Made by a program: the position numbers and the translations under genes. Below the pieces are notes generated by a model. That model saw only the letters and a program-made list of their open reading frames with translations, did no database searches and had not been told where the DNA came from. Of a stretch of 64,000 nt of DNA, positions 45,381-54,667 are shown piece after piece; position 1 is the first letter of the stretch, and every line of letters starts with the position of its first letter. Location of the stretch: the NCBI GenBank assembly GCA_017308375.1, contig JAFKEW010000064.1, positions 1 to 64,000 on the forward strand, read 5' to 3'. Origin of the DNA: Alphaproteobacteria bacterium (GTDB taxonomy: Bacteria; Pseudomonadota; Alphaproteobacteria; Micropepsales; Micropepsaceae).

Positions 45381-45915
45381 CACGCGGGACGAATTTGAGC
45401 GAGGCGGAATTCATGCAATAGCGAAGGCCGGTCGGCCGCGGCCCATCGTTGAAGACATGGCCGAGATGGGCATCGCATTCGGCGCAGGAAATCGCGATGC
45501 GCTGCATGAACAGCGAAGTGTCCCGCGAGCGGGTGACGTTGCGGGTGCTGATCGGCGCAGTGAAGCTGGGCCAGCCGGTATGCGAATTAAACTTGGTACG
45601 GGAATCGAACAGGGCGGTTTCGCAACAGGCGCAGCGGTAAAGCCCCGAAGCGTGGTTGTTCCACAAGGCGCCGGTGAAGGCGCGCTCCGTCCCCGCGTGG
45701 CGGGTGATTTCATAGGCTTCCGGGGAAAGCTGCGCCTGCCATTGCGCATCGCTTTTCACCAGTTTGGCCATGCGCACGATGCCGAGGCTTTTGCCGGTGG
45801 CATCGAATTTCTCGATCAGCACGGTGCTGGCCGTTGCCGCGTGAACCCGCACGCCTGTCACGGCGGCGGTGCAGAAAAGGGCGGTGCCCAGAAGAAACTG
45901 ACGGCGATCGGTCAT
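45367..45915 (-). CDS. msrB: Peptide-methionine (R)-S-oxide reductase, exported
   Basis: 182 residues. A Tat-like N-terminus (TDRRQFLLGTALFCTAAVTGV) suggests export. Zinc cysteines CACCETAL and CAECDAHLGHVF are present, and the catalytic Cys lies in LRYCMNSASLKF. It reduces R-methionine sulfoxide. The order msrB-msrA with overlapping ends means equal synthesis of both stereospecific repair enzymes; together with the adjacent thioredoxin-like gene this looks like an envelope protein-repair set. Confidence 0.92.
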   Translation of the reverse strand: MTDRRQFLLGTALFCTAAVTGVRVHAATASTVLIEKFDATGKSLGIVRMAKLVKSDAQWQAQLSPEAYEITRHAGTERAFTGALWNNHASGLYRCACCETALFDSRTKFNSHTGWPSFTAPISTRNVTRSRDTSLFMQRIAISCAECDAHLGHVFNDGPRPTGLRYCMNSASLKFVPRDAHA

Positions 45916-46089
45916 ACTCTGTCCTCCCTACCCTCCCCATCCCACCAATATAGAAAGGTGCGGGGCGCATGCGGAGCACCCGCACGCAAAATTGAACCCG
46001 GCCGCCACACCGGACGACATACCTATCCTATATAGGATTATTATCTGTTATAGCAAGAGGTAAAGGAAAAATATTCCTTAACCTGCCCG

Positions 46090-47025
46090 TCAGCTTTCCC
46101 GGTCGAGGAGGGAGGCCGGCAGCGCCCGCAAGGGATCGGCCGCCGGGCCATAAGGCTCCAGCAAGGCGGCGGCTTCCCGGGCAAGCGCCTTCACCTCGGC
46201 CCTGGCCGCGGCCACACCTTGGATCGAGACCAGCGTTGCCTTGCCTTGCGCCGTATCCTTGCCCACGGATTTCCCGGCTTTTTCCGCCGTACTGGTAACA
46301 TCCAGCAGGTCGTCTGAAATCTGGAATGCGAGGCCGAAGGCCCGCGCATAGGCCAGCATCCGTTCCCGATGGTCGGCACTGGCCCCACCCAGAATGGCGC
46401 CTGCCTCGCAGCAGAATTCGAACAGGGCGCCGGTTTTCAACTGCTGCAGCAGCACGATCTCATCGCGGCCGAAACGGTGGGTGGGGGCCAGCATGTCGAT
46501 CATCTGGCCACCGATCATGCCGTCGGCGCCCGCCGCCTGTGCCAGACGGGCAACAAGTTTACAGCGCACATCCGCGGATGGATGGGTTTTGACGTCGGCG
46601 AGGATTTCAAAGGCGATGGTCAGAAGCGCATCGCCCGCCAGAACCGCTGTCGCCTCATCAAACGCCTTGTGCGTGGTGGGGCGGCCGCGGCGCAGATCGT
46701 CATTGTCCATGCAGGGCAGATCGTCATGCACCAGCGAATAGGTGTGCACCGCCTCGATCGCCGCGGCGGTCCTGAGCGCGCTTTCCTGCGGCACGCCGAA
46801 CAGATGCGCGGATTGCAGGGTCAGGAAAGGGCGCAGCCGCTTGCCGCCGGCAAAGACGGGGTAGCGCATCGCCTCGTGAATACGGGCATGCAACCCCGAG
46901 GGCCGGGGCAGGCACTGGTCAAGCATCTGCTCCGCCGCCGTGGCCGCGGATTTGAGGGCTTCATCGAGATCGAAAGACCCGCTCACCGGGGGTGCCCCGG
47001 ACTTCGCCATTTTCACGCTGCTCAT
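46090..47025 (-). CDS. ispA: Short-chain polyprenyl diphosphate synthase (farnesyl/geranylgeranyl type)
   Basis: 311 residues from the ATG at 47025 (AGGGGAC upstream). First aspartate-rich motif in YSLVHDDLPCMDNDDLRRGRPT, second in FQISDDLLDVT, and the IPP site GGKRLRPFL. It condenses IPP with allylic diphosphates in the cytosol; FPP is the precursor of squalene for the hopanoid genes nearby. The product chain length cannot be read with certainty. Divergent from ispH across 228 bases. Confidence 0.88.
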   Translation of the reverse strand: MSSVKMAKSGAPPVSGSFDLDEALKSAATAAEQMLDQCLPRPSGLHARIHEAMRYPVFAGGKRLRPFLTLQSAHLFGVPQESALRTAAAIEAVHTYSLVHDDLPCMDNDDLRRGRPTTHKAFDEATAVLAGDALLTIAFEILADVKTHPSADVRCKLVARLAQAAGADGMIGGQMIDMLAPTHRFGRDEIVLLQQLKTGALFEFCCEAGAILGGASADHRERMLAYARAFGLAFQISDDLLDVTSTAEKAGKSVGKDTAQGKATLVSIQGVAAARAEVKALAREAAALLEPYGPAADPLRALPASLLDRES

Positions 47026-47253
47026 GTCCCCTGAGAATCCTGAACCGCGCCCCTTCAATAGCCCAGATTCCATTCCCGGTGTTAACGGCCCCCGTGGGCG
47101 GACATGCCAAAACCCGCCATAACCCACAATTTTTGCAAGGAAACCCGGCTATGGACGGCAGGGGCCGACAAAGGTAAACACGGGTCCAACAGGCGCCATC
47201 AGGCCGCCACGGCGTGGCGTCCGTTCGGGAACCCATCGGCAAAGATTTGTAAA

Positions 47254-48180
47254 ATGCGCGTTATTCTTGCTCAACCCCGTGGTTTCTGCGCAGGCGTGGT
47301 GCGCGCGATCGACATCGTGGAACGCGCGCTGGTGAAGTATGGCGAGCCTGTCTATGTGCGGCATGAAATCGTGCACAACCGCCATGTGGTGGAGACACTG
47401 AAAAACAAGGGAGCGCGCTTTGTCGAGGAACTGACCGAAGTTCCCGATGGCGCGGTGACCGTGTTCAGTGCCCATGGCGTGGCACAGAGCGTGGTGAAGG
47501 ATGCGGAAGCGCGCGGCCTTCCGATTCTCGACGCAACCTGCCCGCTGGTTTCCAAGGTGCACTCGCAAGGCAAGCGCTATGTCGCGCAAGGGCGCACGCT
47601 GATCCTGATCGGCCATGCCGGCCACCCCGAAGTGGAAGGCACCATGGGCCAGGTCGGCGCGCCGGTGACACTGGTACAATCGGAAGCCGATGTCGAAGCG
47701 CTGGCCATTCCCGCGGACAGTCCGGTTGCCTACGTCACCCAGACCACGCTTTCGATCGACGACACGCGCGGCATCATCGCGGCGCTGAAAAAGAAATTCA
47801 CCGACATCGTCGGGCCCGAAACATCCGACATCTGTTACGCGACGCAGAACCGGCAATCCGCGGTGCGCGAGTTGAGCAAGGTGTGCGACATCATTCTGGT
47901 GGTGGGGGCGAAGAACAGCTCCAACTCCAACCGGCTGCGCGAGATCGGGTTCGAGGAAGGGGTGCCGAGCTACCTGATTGCCGACGCGACCGAACTGAAC
48001 CGCGACTGGCTGGACGGCAAGGAGCGCATCGGACTGACGGCGGGCGCATCGGCGCCGGAGCTGCTGGTCGAAAACGTGATCGACGCCCTGCGTGCCATCG
48101 ATGGCACATTGGAAGTTTCGAGCCTTGAGGGGATCAAGGAGCATGTGGAATTCCGCCTGCCGGCGGAATTGCGAAGCTGA
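47254..48180 (+). CDS. ispH: 4-hydroxy-3-methylbut-2-enyl diphosphate reductase
   Basis: 308 residues from the ATG at 47254, matching the usual IspH length. The three iron-sulfur cysteines are C12 (RGFCAGV), C96 (DATCPLV) and C194 ([11 protein letters not shown]), with catalytic Glu in [11 protein letters not shown]. The last MEP-pathway enzyme, it makes IPP and DMAPP. It lies 30 bases before hpnH and opposite ispA, so precursor supply and hopanoid synthesis are placed together. Confidence 0.95.
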   Translation: MRVILAQPRGFCAGVVRAIDIVERALVKYGEPVYVRHEIVHNRHVVETLKNKGARFVEELTEVPDGAVTVFSAHGVAQSVVKDAEARGLPILDATCPLVSKVHSQGKRYVAQGRTLILIGHAGHPEVEGTMGQVGAPVTLVQSEADVEALAIPADSPVAYVTQTTLSIDDTRGIIAALKKKFTDIVGPETSDICYATQNRQSAVRELSKVCDIILVVGAKNSSNSNRLREIGFEEGVPSYLIADATELNRDWLDGKERIGLTAGASAPELLVENVIDALRAIDGTLEVSSLEGIKEHVEFRLPAELRS

Positions 48181-48210
48181 ACCCGAAAGCGGGTTCGGGA
48201 AGGAGTGACC

Positions 48211-49359
48211 GTGGGTATTCCGGTAAAGCAGGCCGCCAGGATCGGCGCCTATGTTCTGAAGCAGCACCTCTTGGGCCGCTCGCACTATCCGCTGGTGCTG
48301 ATGCTGGAGCCGCTGTTCCGCTGCAATCTGGCCTGTTCGGGCTGTGGCAAGATCGATTATCCCGACCCGATCCTGAATCAGCGCCTGTCCTATGACCAGT
48401 GCATGGAAGCGATCGATGAATGCGGGGCGCCCGCGGTTTCGATCGCTGGTGGCGAGCCGCTGCTGCACAAGGATATGCCGGAAATCGTCAAAGGCTATCT
48501 GAAGCGCAAGAAGTTCGTGATCCTGTGCACCAACGCGCTGTTGCTGGCCAAGAAGATCGACCAGTACACGCCGCACGAGAATTTCACCTGGTCGATCCAT
48601 CTGGATGGCGACCGGGAGATGCATGACCAGTCGGTCAATCTGGAAGGCACCTACGACAAGGCGATTGACGCGATCAAGCTGGCGCGGGCAAAGGGCTTCC
48701 GCACCCAGATCAACTGCACCCTGTTCAACAATGCCGATCCGGAGCGGACCGCGAAATTCTTCGACACCATCACCGAGATGGGAATCGACGGGATCACGGT
48801 TTCGCCCGGCTATGCCTATGAGCGCGCGCCGGATCAGGAGCACTTCCTGAACCGGGAACGGACCAAGAAGCTGTTCCGCGACATTCTTTCCCGCGGCAAT
48901 GGCGGCAAGAACTGGGCCTTTACCCAGTCCGAACTGTTCCTGGATTTTCTGGCCGGAAACCAGACCTATCACTGCACGCCATGGTCGATGCCGCTGCGCA
49001 CCGTATTCGGCTGGCAGAAGCCCTGTTATCTCCTGGGCGAAGGCTATGCCAAGACCTTCCGCGAATTGATGGAAGGAACGGAGTGGGAGAAATACGGCGT
49101 CGGCAATTACGAGAAATGCGCCAACTGCATGGTGCATTGCGGCTTTGAAGGCACCGCAGTGGCCGATTCGGTCAAGCACCCGTGGAAGATCGTGCCGATT
49201 GCGCTGCGTGGTGTAAAAACCACCGGACCGATGGCGCCGGACATCCCGCTCGACAAGCAGCGGCCTGCCGAATACGTCTTCTCCCGGCACGTGGAAACGA
49301 AGCTAGCCGAGATCCGGGAAGGCAAGACCCCGCCCAAGAAAACGATGGCAGCGGAGTAA
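48211..49359 (+). CDS. hpnH: Hopanoid biosynthesis radical SAM protein HpnH (adenosylhopane synthase)
   Basis: 382 residues from the GTG at 48211, preferred over the GTG at 48205 because that one lies within the AAGGAG ribosome site. The radical SAM cluster motif is C38-x3-C42-x2-C45 (LFRCNLACSGCGK). A SPASM-like C-terminal Cys set (KCANCMVHCGF) follows. It joins the 5'-deoxyadenosyl radical to diploptene to form adenosylhopane, the first step to extended C35 hopanoids. Convergent with hpnG, whose 3' end overlaps it antisense by 57 bases. Confidence 0.95.
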   Translation: MGIPVKQAARIGAYVLKQHLLGRSHYPLVLMLEPLFRCNLACSGCGKIDYPDPILNQRLSYDQCMEAIDECGAPAVSIAGGEPLLHKDMPEIVKGYLKRKKFVILCTNALLLAKKIDQYTPHENFTWSIHLDGDREMHDQSVNLEGTYDKAIDAIKLARAKGFRTQINCTLFNNADPERTAKFFDTITEMGIDGITVSPGYAYERAPDQEHFLNRERTKKLFRDILSRGNGGKNWAFTQSELFLDFLAGNQTYHCTPWSMPLRTVFGWQKPCYLLGEGYAKTFRELMEGTEWEKYGVGNYEKCANCMVHCGFEGTAVADSVKHPWKIVPIALRGVKTTGPMAPDIPLDKQRPAEYVFSRHVETKLAEIREGKTPPKKTMAAE

Positions 49360-49968
49360 CGCAGAAAACGCCAGGCGCGAATCATGCCCCGCCGCAATCA
49401 GCGACGGGATCTGCCATGGTGCGCCGAGCACCGACAGCAGCACACGCAGCAGACTGATCTTCCCGTTCGGGCGCAGTGCCACTGTGGCGGCGTGCGGCAA
49501 GCGGCGGCCCGGCGGATCGGAAACCACGCGCAGGGCCGCAAACGGCAGGCCGTGCCGGGCGGCCACACGCGCCGCAATGTGGGATTCCATATCGACGGCG
49601 AGCGCACCGGTGCGTTCGAACAAGGCCGCTTTCTCAACCGGGGTAGCAGCCAACACATCGCTGCCGAACAGCGGGCCTTGTTTCGTGCCCGTGACCGCGC
49701 GGGCGATGTGCGCGGCCCAGGCCTCATCAACCGGATAGGTGCCATCCTGCGCGATGATTTTCGTCGCTGTGACAACGCTGCCCGGCCGGATGTCCGGCAT
49801 CAGGCCGCCGGCGATGCCGAAACTGATAATGCCGGCGGCATCCCTGCCAAGCGCGGCATCGAGCTTCTGCGCAAGCCCGGCACCGTCGGAGCCGGCAATC
49901 AGGGTTTTGCCATGCGCGCTGCCCAGGATGCGGGCTTCACGCACCATGCCGGTGACGGCAACTATCAT
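49303..49968 (-). CDS. hpnG: Hopanoid-associated nucleoside phosphorylase/nucleosidase HpnG
   Basis: 221 residues of the MTA/SAH nucleosidase fold: MIVAVTGMVREARILGS, ISFGIAGGLMPDIRPGSVV, and ALAVDMESHIAARVAARHG, with the ME motif that binds ribose. HpnG removes adenine from adenosylhopane and yields ribosylhopane. The natural partner of hpnH; the two genes face each other and overlap by 57 bases at their 3' ends. It is on the strand of the main hpn operon but separated from the VOC gene by 178 bases. Confidence 0.9.
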   Translation of the reverse strand: MIVAVTGMVREARILGSAHGKTLIAGSDGAGLAQKLDAALGRDAAGIISFGIAGGLMPDIRPGSVVTATKIIAQDGTYPVDEAWAAHIARAVTGTKQGPLFGSDVLAATPVEKAALFERTGALAVDMESHIAARVAARHGLPFAALRVVSDPPGRRLPHAATVALRPNGKISLLRVLLSVLGAPWQIPSLIAAGHDSRLAFSALLRCHRFLGRGLAFPDLG

Positions 49969-50146
49969 TCACGACCCCGAACATCCCAACACTGTTGTTT
50001 ACTGCCGCCGCCACCGGGGCGGGGGCGGACAAGATAACGCAACGTCCCCGCCAGTCTTTCCCATAGCACATGCGCAAAATGGCTAGCAGGCGAACCTTTC
50101 ATGCGCCCTGCAGGCAAATGAAAATCTGGTATGGGCCCTCTTGCGC

Positions 50147-50536
50147 CTAACGGTTGGAGAAGCCGCCATAAGGCACGGTCAAAATCTCCAGGAAATGACC
50201 GGACGGTTCATGGAAATAGCAGCCACGTCCGCCATCGCGCCGGTTGATTTTGCCCTTCTCGTGTTTGAAAGGATCGGCCCAATAATCGAGACCGCGCTCT
50301 TTTTTGCGGCCGAAAGCGGTTTCGAATTCGCTCTCCGAAATCAGGAAAGCATAGTGCTGCACGTCGATGGGACCGGGATGGTTCATGAAATCAAGGCTGA
50401 CACCATTCGCCATCTCCACCACCAGAAACGGGCCGAACGATTTGGGTTTCGGAAGCCCCAATATCTCCGTCACGAAAGAGGCAGATACCTGCTTGTCGGC
50501 GACATGGACGATGGTGTGATTGAGTTCCACGCTCAT
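50147..50536 (-). CDS. VOC/glyoxalase-fold protein inside the hopanoid operon
   Basis: 129 residues from the ATG at 50536 (GAGGAG upstream). It has VELNHTIVHVADKQVSASFV, FVTEILGLPKPKSFGPFLVV and a late HEPSGHFLEIL, giving the typical VOC metal ligands H, H, E. It follows shc by 30 bases on the same strand and so is probably transcribed with the hopanoid genes. VOC proteins are not known hopanoid enzymes; it may be unrelated or an unassigned accessory function. Confidence 0.8.
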   Translation of the reverse strand: MSVELNHTIVHVADKQVSASFVTEILGLPKPKSFGPFLVVEMANGVSLDFMNHPGPIDVQHYAFLISESEFETAFGRKKERGLDYWADPFKHEKGKINRRDGGRGCYFHEPSGHFLEILTVPYGGFSNR

Positions 50537-50566
50537 CGCAAACTCCTCTGCAAGAGGCGTTTGCAA

Positions 50567-52516
50567 TTATAACCCGTATGCCACGGCGCGCGAATTGCTT
50601 TGTGTGAGGTTGCGATAGCGCGCAACCGCCCAAAGCGGGAAGAATTTCGGATAGCCGTGGTAGCGCAAGTAAAACACACGCGGGAAACCGCCGCCGGTAT
50701 ATTCCTCCTGCGGCCAAAGGCCGTGTTCGTCCTGCGTATCCTGCAGATAGCGGATGCCGCGGGCGACCGCGGGATGATTGACATCGCCCGCCGCCATCAA
50801 TGCCAGCAGCGCCCACGCGGTTTGCGACGCGGTGGAGACACTTTGTTCGTAACCCGCATAATCCAGCTTGTAACTGGCACAATCCTCACCCCAGCCGCCA
50901 TCGCCGTTCTGGATCGAGACCAGCCAATCGGCCGCGCGGCGGATCATCGGTGTCTGCGGATCGACCTTGGCCGCGTTGAGCCCGGCCAGCACAGACCAGG
51001 TGCCATAAATGTAATTAACGCCCCAGCGGCCGAACCAACTGCCATCCTTCATCTGCACGCGTTCGAGATAGGCAATCGCCTCTTTCATCCGCGGGCTGTC
51101 GGGGGCTTCACCCAATTGCGCCAGCATGCCGATACAGCGGCCGGTCACATCCTCCGTCGGCGGGTCGAGCAGCGCGCCATGATCGGCAAACGGAATGTTG
51201 TTCAGATAGTGATAGCTGTTGTCGGCGTCGAAGGCGCCCCAGCCGCCATTGCGGCTTTGCAGGCCTTCCACCCATTCGCGGCCGCGCGCAATCGCCTCAC
51301 CATAATCGGCCTGCGGCGCAATGCTGTCGCGCGCCCGGTCCAGCGCCATCACGACGACCGCGGTATCATCCAGATCGGGATAATGGGCGTTGTTGTACTG
51401 AAAGGCCCAGCCGCCGGGACGGACATTGGGCTTTTCATCCACCCAATCGCCCTTCACATCCAGAACCTGGCGCGTCTTGAGCCATTCAAGACCGCGCACC
51501 ACTTTTTCCGACGTATCGCCTTCACGGGTTTCCATCAGCGCGTGACAGGCAAGTGCGGTATCCCACACCGGCGACACGCAAGGCTGGCAATAGGCTTCGT
51601 CTTCTTTCACCACCAGAAGCTTCTCAACCGAACGGCGCGCAATCGCGCGGTCCGGATGATTGGCGGGATAACCCAGAAGATCGAACATCATCACGCTGTT
51701 GACCATGGCGGGATAAATGGCGCCAAGACCATCCTCCCCGTTCAGCCGTTCGGTGACGAAGGCAACGCAAGCGTCGATCGCACGCTGATGCAGGCGGGAC
51801 GGCCAATAAGGCTCCACCACCTTCAACACTTTATCGAGGGTATGAAAAAACGCGTACCAGGCGCGGCTTTGATGCGGCGCGCGGCCGGGCGGCGTGCGCC
51901 TGCCGGGCGCGAACAATTCATCGACGCCAATTTTGCGCGGGTTACGCGCCAGCGGTTTTTTTGCGGCCAGAACCAGAAGCGGCACCAGCACGGTGCGCGC
52001 CCAATACGACATCTTCCACAGATGAATCGGAAACCAGCGCGGCACCAGAATCAGTTCGACCGGAATAGTCGGCACATTTTTCCACGACAACTGGCCATAA
52101 AGTGCCAGCAGGATGCGGGTGAAGACATTGGCATGCGCAGCCCCGCCATGGGCGAGAATAGCCTCACGCGCGCGCACCATATGCGGCGCATTGATGTCGT
52201 CGCCGATCATTTTGAGCGCGAAATAGGCCTTCACCGTCGCGCTGATGTCGAAGGCGCCATTGTGGAACAGCGGCCAGCCGCCATGGGCACCCTGAACGCG
52301 GCGCAAATAATTGCCGATCTTCGCTTCCAGCGTCAGATCGGGTTTTTCACCCAGATAATGCACCAGCAGGATATATTCGGACGGGATGGTGGCATCGGCC
52401 TCCAGCTCGAAAACCCAATGGCCATCCTCGCGCTGCAATGCGAGGAGCGCGGTTTTGGCCTTCTCAATCGTGCTGTCGACACGGGGCCCAGCCCTGTCGA
52501 TGACCATTTCATTCAT
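50567..52516 (-). CDS. shc: Squalene-hopene cyclase
   Basis: 649 residues with the protonating DXDD motif at 381-384 (DLDDTAVVVM) and several QW repeats (for example QREDGHWVF, QSRNGGWGAF, QMKDGSWFGRWG, QNGDGGWGED). It cyclises squalene to hopene and diplopterol at the cytoplasmic membrane as a monotopic protein. It lies 31 bases after hpnE in the operon, in the order expected for hpnCDE-shc. Length fits the bacterial family. Confidence 0.96.
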   Translation of the reverse strand: MNEMVIDRAGPRVDSTIEKAKTALLALQREDGHWVFELEADATIPSEYILLVHYLGEKPDLTLEAKIGNYLRRVQGAHGGWPLFHNGAFDISATVKAYFALKMIGDDINAPHMVRAREAILAHGGAAHANVFTRILLALYGQLSWKNVPTIPVELILVPRWFPIHLWKMSYWARTVLVPLLVLAAKKPLARNPRKIGVDELFAPGRRTPPGRAPHQSRAWYAFFHTLDKVLKVVEPYWPSRLHQRAIDACVAFVTERLNGEDGLGAIYPAMVNSVMMFDLLGYPANHPDRAIARRSVEKLLVVKEDEAYCQPCVSPVWDTALACHALMETREGDTSEKVVRGLEWLKTRQVLDVKGDWVDEKPNVRPGGWAFQYNNAHYPDLDDTAVVVMALDRARDSIAPQADYGEAIARGREWVEGLQSRNGGWGAFDADNSYHYLNNIPFADHGALLDPPTEDVTGRCIGMLAQLGEAPDSPRMKEAIAYLERVQMKDGSWFGRWGVNYIYGTWSVLAGLNAAKVDPQTPMIRRAADWLVSIQNGDGGWGEDCASYKLDYAGYEQSVSTASQTAWALLALMAAGDVNHPAVARGIRYLQDTQDEHGLWPQEEYTGGGFPRVFYLRYHGYPKFFPLWAVARYRNLTQSNSRAVAYGL

Positions 52517-52547
52517 GTGGCTAATCTGTCGAAGACGTTACGGGAGT

Positions 52548-53804
52548 TTACCGGGTTCTTTCCCCAAGGGCCAATTTTGCAGCCTTCTGGCCTGAACGGA
52601 CCGCGCCTTCGATGGTTGCGGGAAGGCCGGTATCCGTCCAATCCCCGGCCAGCAGAAGATTGGACCATTCCGTGGCGGCAGGCGGGCGCTTTGCAGCCTG
52701 TTCCACCGTGGCAAGGAAGGTTGCACGCTTCTCCTTGACGATCTGCCATGGCGGAAGTGTGGCAGAAAGCCCGTAAGCCGCAGTAACATCGCGCCACAGC
52801 AATTGGGCGAGTTCTTCCCGGTCCCGATCGATCAGACGGTCGGCACAACTGACCGTGACCGAGATGCGGTCTTCGAATGCGAAAATCCATTCGGCCGTGC
52901 CGCCGATCACACCCAGAATCGGCACGGCCTGCGCCGGTGCGGGATAAAGGAAATGCGCATTCAGAATGGCACTGTGCTGCGTCGGCACCGCAATGCCCGG
53001 CAGCAGGTCCTGTGTCACCCAGGGCGGTGTGGCGAGCACCAGCGAATCGCCATCGCCAAGACGGATTTCCGTATCCCCGATGCGGAGTGCCACCACACGG
53101 CCATGCGCGAATTCAAGTTTGCGCACCCGCTGACCGAAGCGCAGCGTGGCGCCCGCCTGTTTCAGCATGGCGAGCGCGGGTTCGACCAGCGCCGCAGCCA
53201 ATGTGGGATGGGCAATGCGCGGATAATAATGCCGCCCGCCCTTGGCCAATGTTTCGCGGATCACGGCACCGGCAAGTTCAGCCGATGCACGCTGAGGCTC
53301 CGTATTGAGGGCGGCGAGCAGAAAGGGCCGCATCAACCGTTCCCACAACGCGCCTTTGCAGGCCATCACATCCGCAATGGCTTTGCCGCGATTGGCGCGC
53401 GCAAGCCCCGCAAGGCCGAGATAATCGATGGCCGTCGTACCCGGTACCCGGCGGCCCTTGGCAAAAATCCACCATGGCAGCAGGCCGTCATTGGGTGTGA
53501 TACGCCAGCGCGCACCGCTTTTCAGATCGGCAAATTCAAACTCCGCATAATCCGGCCCCGCCATCGCTTTTTCCGCGCCGATCGCGCGCAGATAAGCGAA
53601 GGTGGCCCGATTGCCGGACAGCACCAGATGATTGCCATTGTCGATGCTGCGGCCGAGCGTGGCATCGTGATAGGACCGGCAACGGCCACCGGCCTGATTG
53701 GCGGCCTCGATCAGTTCGACATGAACACCGCGACTCGCCAGCGCCACCGCGGCGCTAAGTCCCGAAAGACCGGCGCCCACGATATAAACAGTTTTTGGCT
53801 TCAT
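52548..53804 (-). CDS. hpnE: Hydroxysqualene dehydroxylase HpnE
   Basis: 418 residues, FAD-dependent amine-oxidase/phytoene-desaturase fold: N-terminal dinucleotide motif VYIVGAGLSGLSAAVALASRG and RCRSYHDATLGRSIDNGNH, and C-terminal LLLAGDWTDTGLPATIEGAVRSG. HpnE reduces hydroxysqualene to squalene, the third step of the HpnCDE route from FPP. It starts within the hpnD stop (ATGA at 53801-53804). No dedicated squalene synthase is seen in the window. Confidence 0.94.
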   Translation of the reverse strand: MKPKTVYIVGAGLSGLSAAVALASRGVHVELIEAANQAGGRCRSYHDATLGRSIDNGNHLVLSGNRATFAYLRAIGAEKAMAGPDYAEFEFADLKSGARWRITPNDGLLPWWIFAKGRRVPGTTAIDYLGLAGLARANRGKAIADVMACKGALWERLMRPFLLAALNTEPQRASAELAGAVIRETLAKGGRHYYPRIAHPTLAAALVEPALAMLKQAGATLRFGQRVRKLEFAHGRVVALRIGDTEIRLGDGDSLVLATPPWVTQDLLPGIAVPTQHSAILNAHFLYPAPAQAVPILGVIGGTAEWIFAFEDRISVTVSCADRLIDRDREELAQLLWRDVTAAYGLSATLPPWQIVKEKRATFLATVEQAAKRPPAATEWSNLLLAGDWTDTGLPATIEGAVRSGQKAAKLALGERTR

Positions 53805-54667
53805 GCCGTGAGCCCGCGACGGAGCAGAATCCCGATCAGCTCCACCTTGCCGACACGGGTGCGCGCCCGCGGCGGGGCCCAGCCGATACGTTCCATCTTG
53901 TCCAGAATACGTTCATAAACCGCCGCCATCAGACGGGGCGCGCGCAACAGCCCCCTGGGCCGGGTGGCCAGAATATCGCTGACACCGCGATAATGGATGC
54001 GCGCGCGTGCGGCGACGATACGGCAAGTCTTGTCGATCGCGGCATGGCGCAAAACCGTTTCCGGATCATCGCCGGTGATGCCGGCTTCCGCCAAAGCCTC
54101 ACGCGGCAGGTAAAGGCGGCCGATCCCGGCATCTTCATCCACATCGCGCAGGATGTTGGTGAGCTGCAGCGCGCGGCCGAGATGATAGGCGGTCTCGATG
54201 CCCGGCTTTTCTTCCATGCCGAAGACGCGAACCGACAGCCGCCCGACCGCACTGGCCACACGGTCGCAATAAAGATCGAGCGTGTTCCAATCCGGCGCGC
54301 GGATGTCTTCGGCGGCATCCATGTCCATACCGTCGATCACGGCCAGAAAATCATCCTGTTTCAGGTTGAAACGCGCGACCGCATCGTTCAGGAACTGGGT
54401 GTGCGAAGGTGCCTTGCCGGCATAGAGAGCCGCGAGATCGTCGCGCCAGCTTTGCAATTGTGCATGCCGTTCGGCGCGGGTGCCAAGACCATCATCAGCG
54501 ATATCGTCCACCGCGCGGCAGAAGGCATAGATGGCGAACATCGCGTCGCGCTCCGCCCGCGGCAGCAGGCGCATGGCGGCATAGAACGAACTGCCCGAGG
54601 CCTTTTGCCGGGCCAGGGCCAGATCGGCCTGCGGCGCGGGCGCAACATTTTCGGCAAAACCGCTCAT
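53801..54667 (-). CDS. hpnD: Presqualene diphosphate synthase HpnD
   Basis: 288 residues from the ATG at 54667, which overlaps the hpnC stop. Squalene/phytoene synthase fold with both aspartate-rich motifs, FCRAVDDIADD and LRDVDEDAGIGRLYLP. It couples two FPP into presqualene diphosphate, the first step of the HpnCDE route. The frame is open upstream, but that part is antisense-free only within hpnC and has no ribosome site. Confidence 0.94.
   Translation of the reverse strand: MSGFAENVAPAPQADLALARQKASGSSFYAAMRLLPRAERDAMFAIYAFCRAVDDIADDGLGTRAERHAQLQSWRDDLAALYAGKAPSHTQFLNDAVARFNLKQDDFLAVIDGMDMDAAEDIRAPDWNTLDLYCDRVASAVGRLSVRVFGMEEKPGIETAYHLGRALQLTNILRDVDEDAGIGRLYLPREALAEAGITGDDPETVLRHAAIDKTCRIVAARARIHYRGVSDILATRPRGLLRAPRLMAAVYERILDKMERIGWAPPRARTRVGKVELIGILLRRGLTA

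Noticed and set aside
47149..49290. 713-codon open frame on the minus strand opposite ispH and hpnH
   Set aside because: It is the antisense shadow of two well-recognised genes with intact catalytic motifs; its translation is Arg/His/Gln-rich without any domain.
49985..50045. C/G-rich inverted stretch upstream of hpnG as a terminator or riboswitch
   Set aside because: Pairing is imperfect, no T-run follows and no riboswitch consensus is visible.
50600..52738. 712-codon open frame on the plus strand opposite shc
   Set aside because: Shadow of the squalene-hopene cyclase gene, caused by high GC at third positions; no recognisable protein features.
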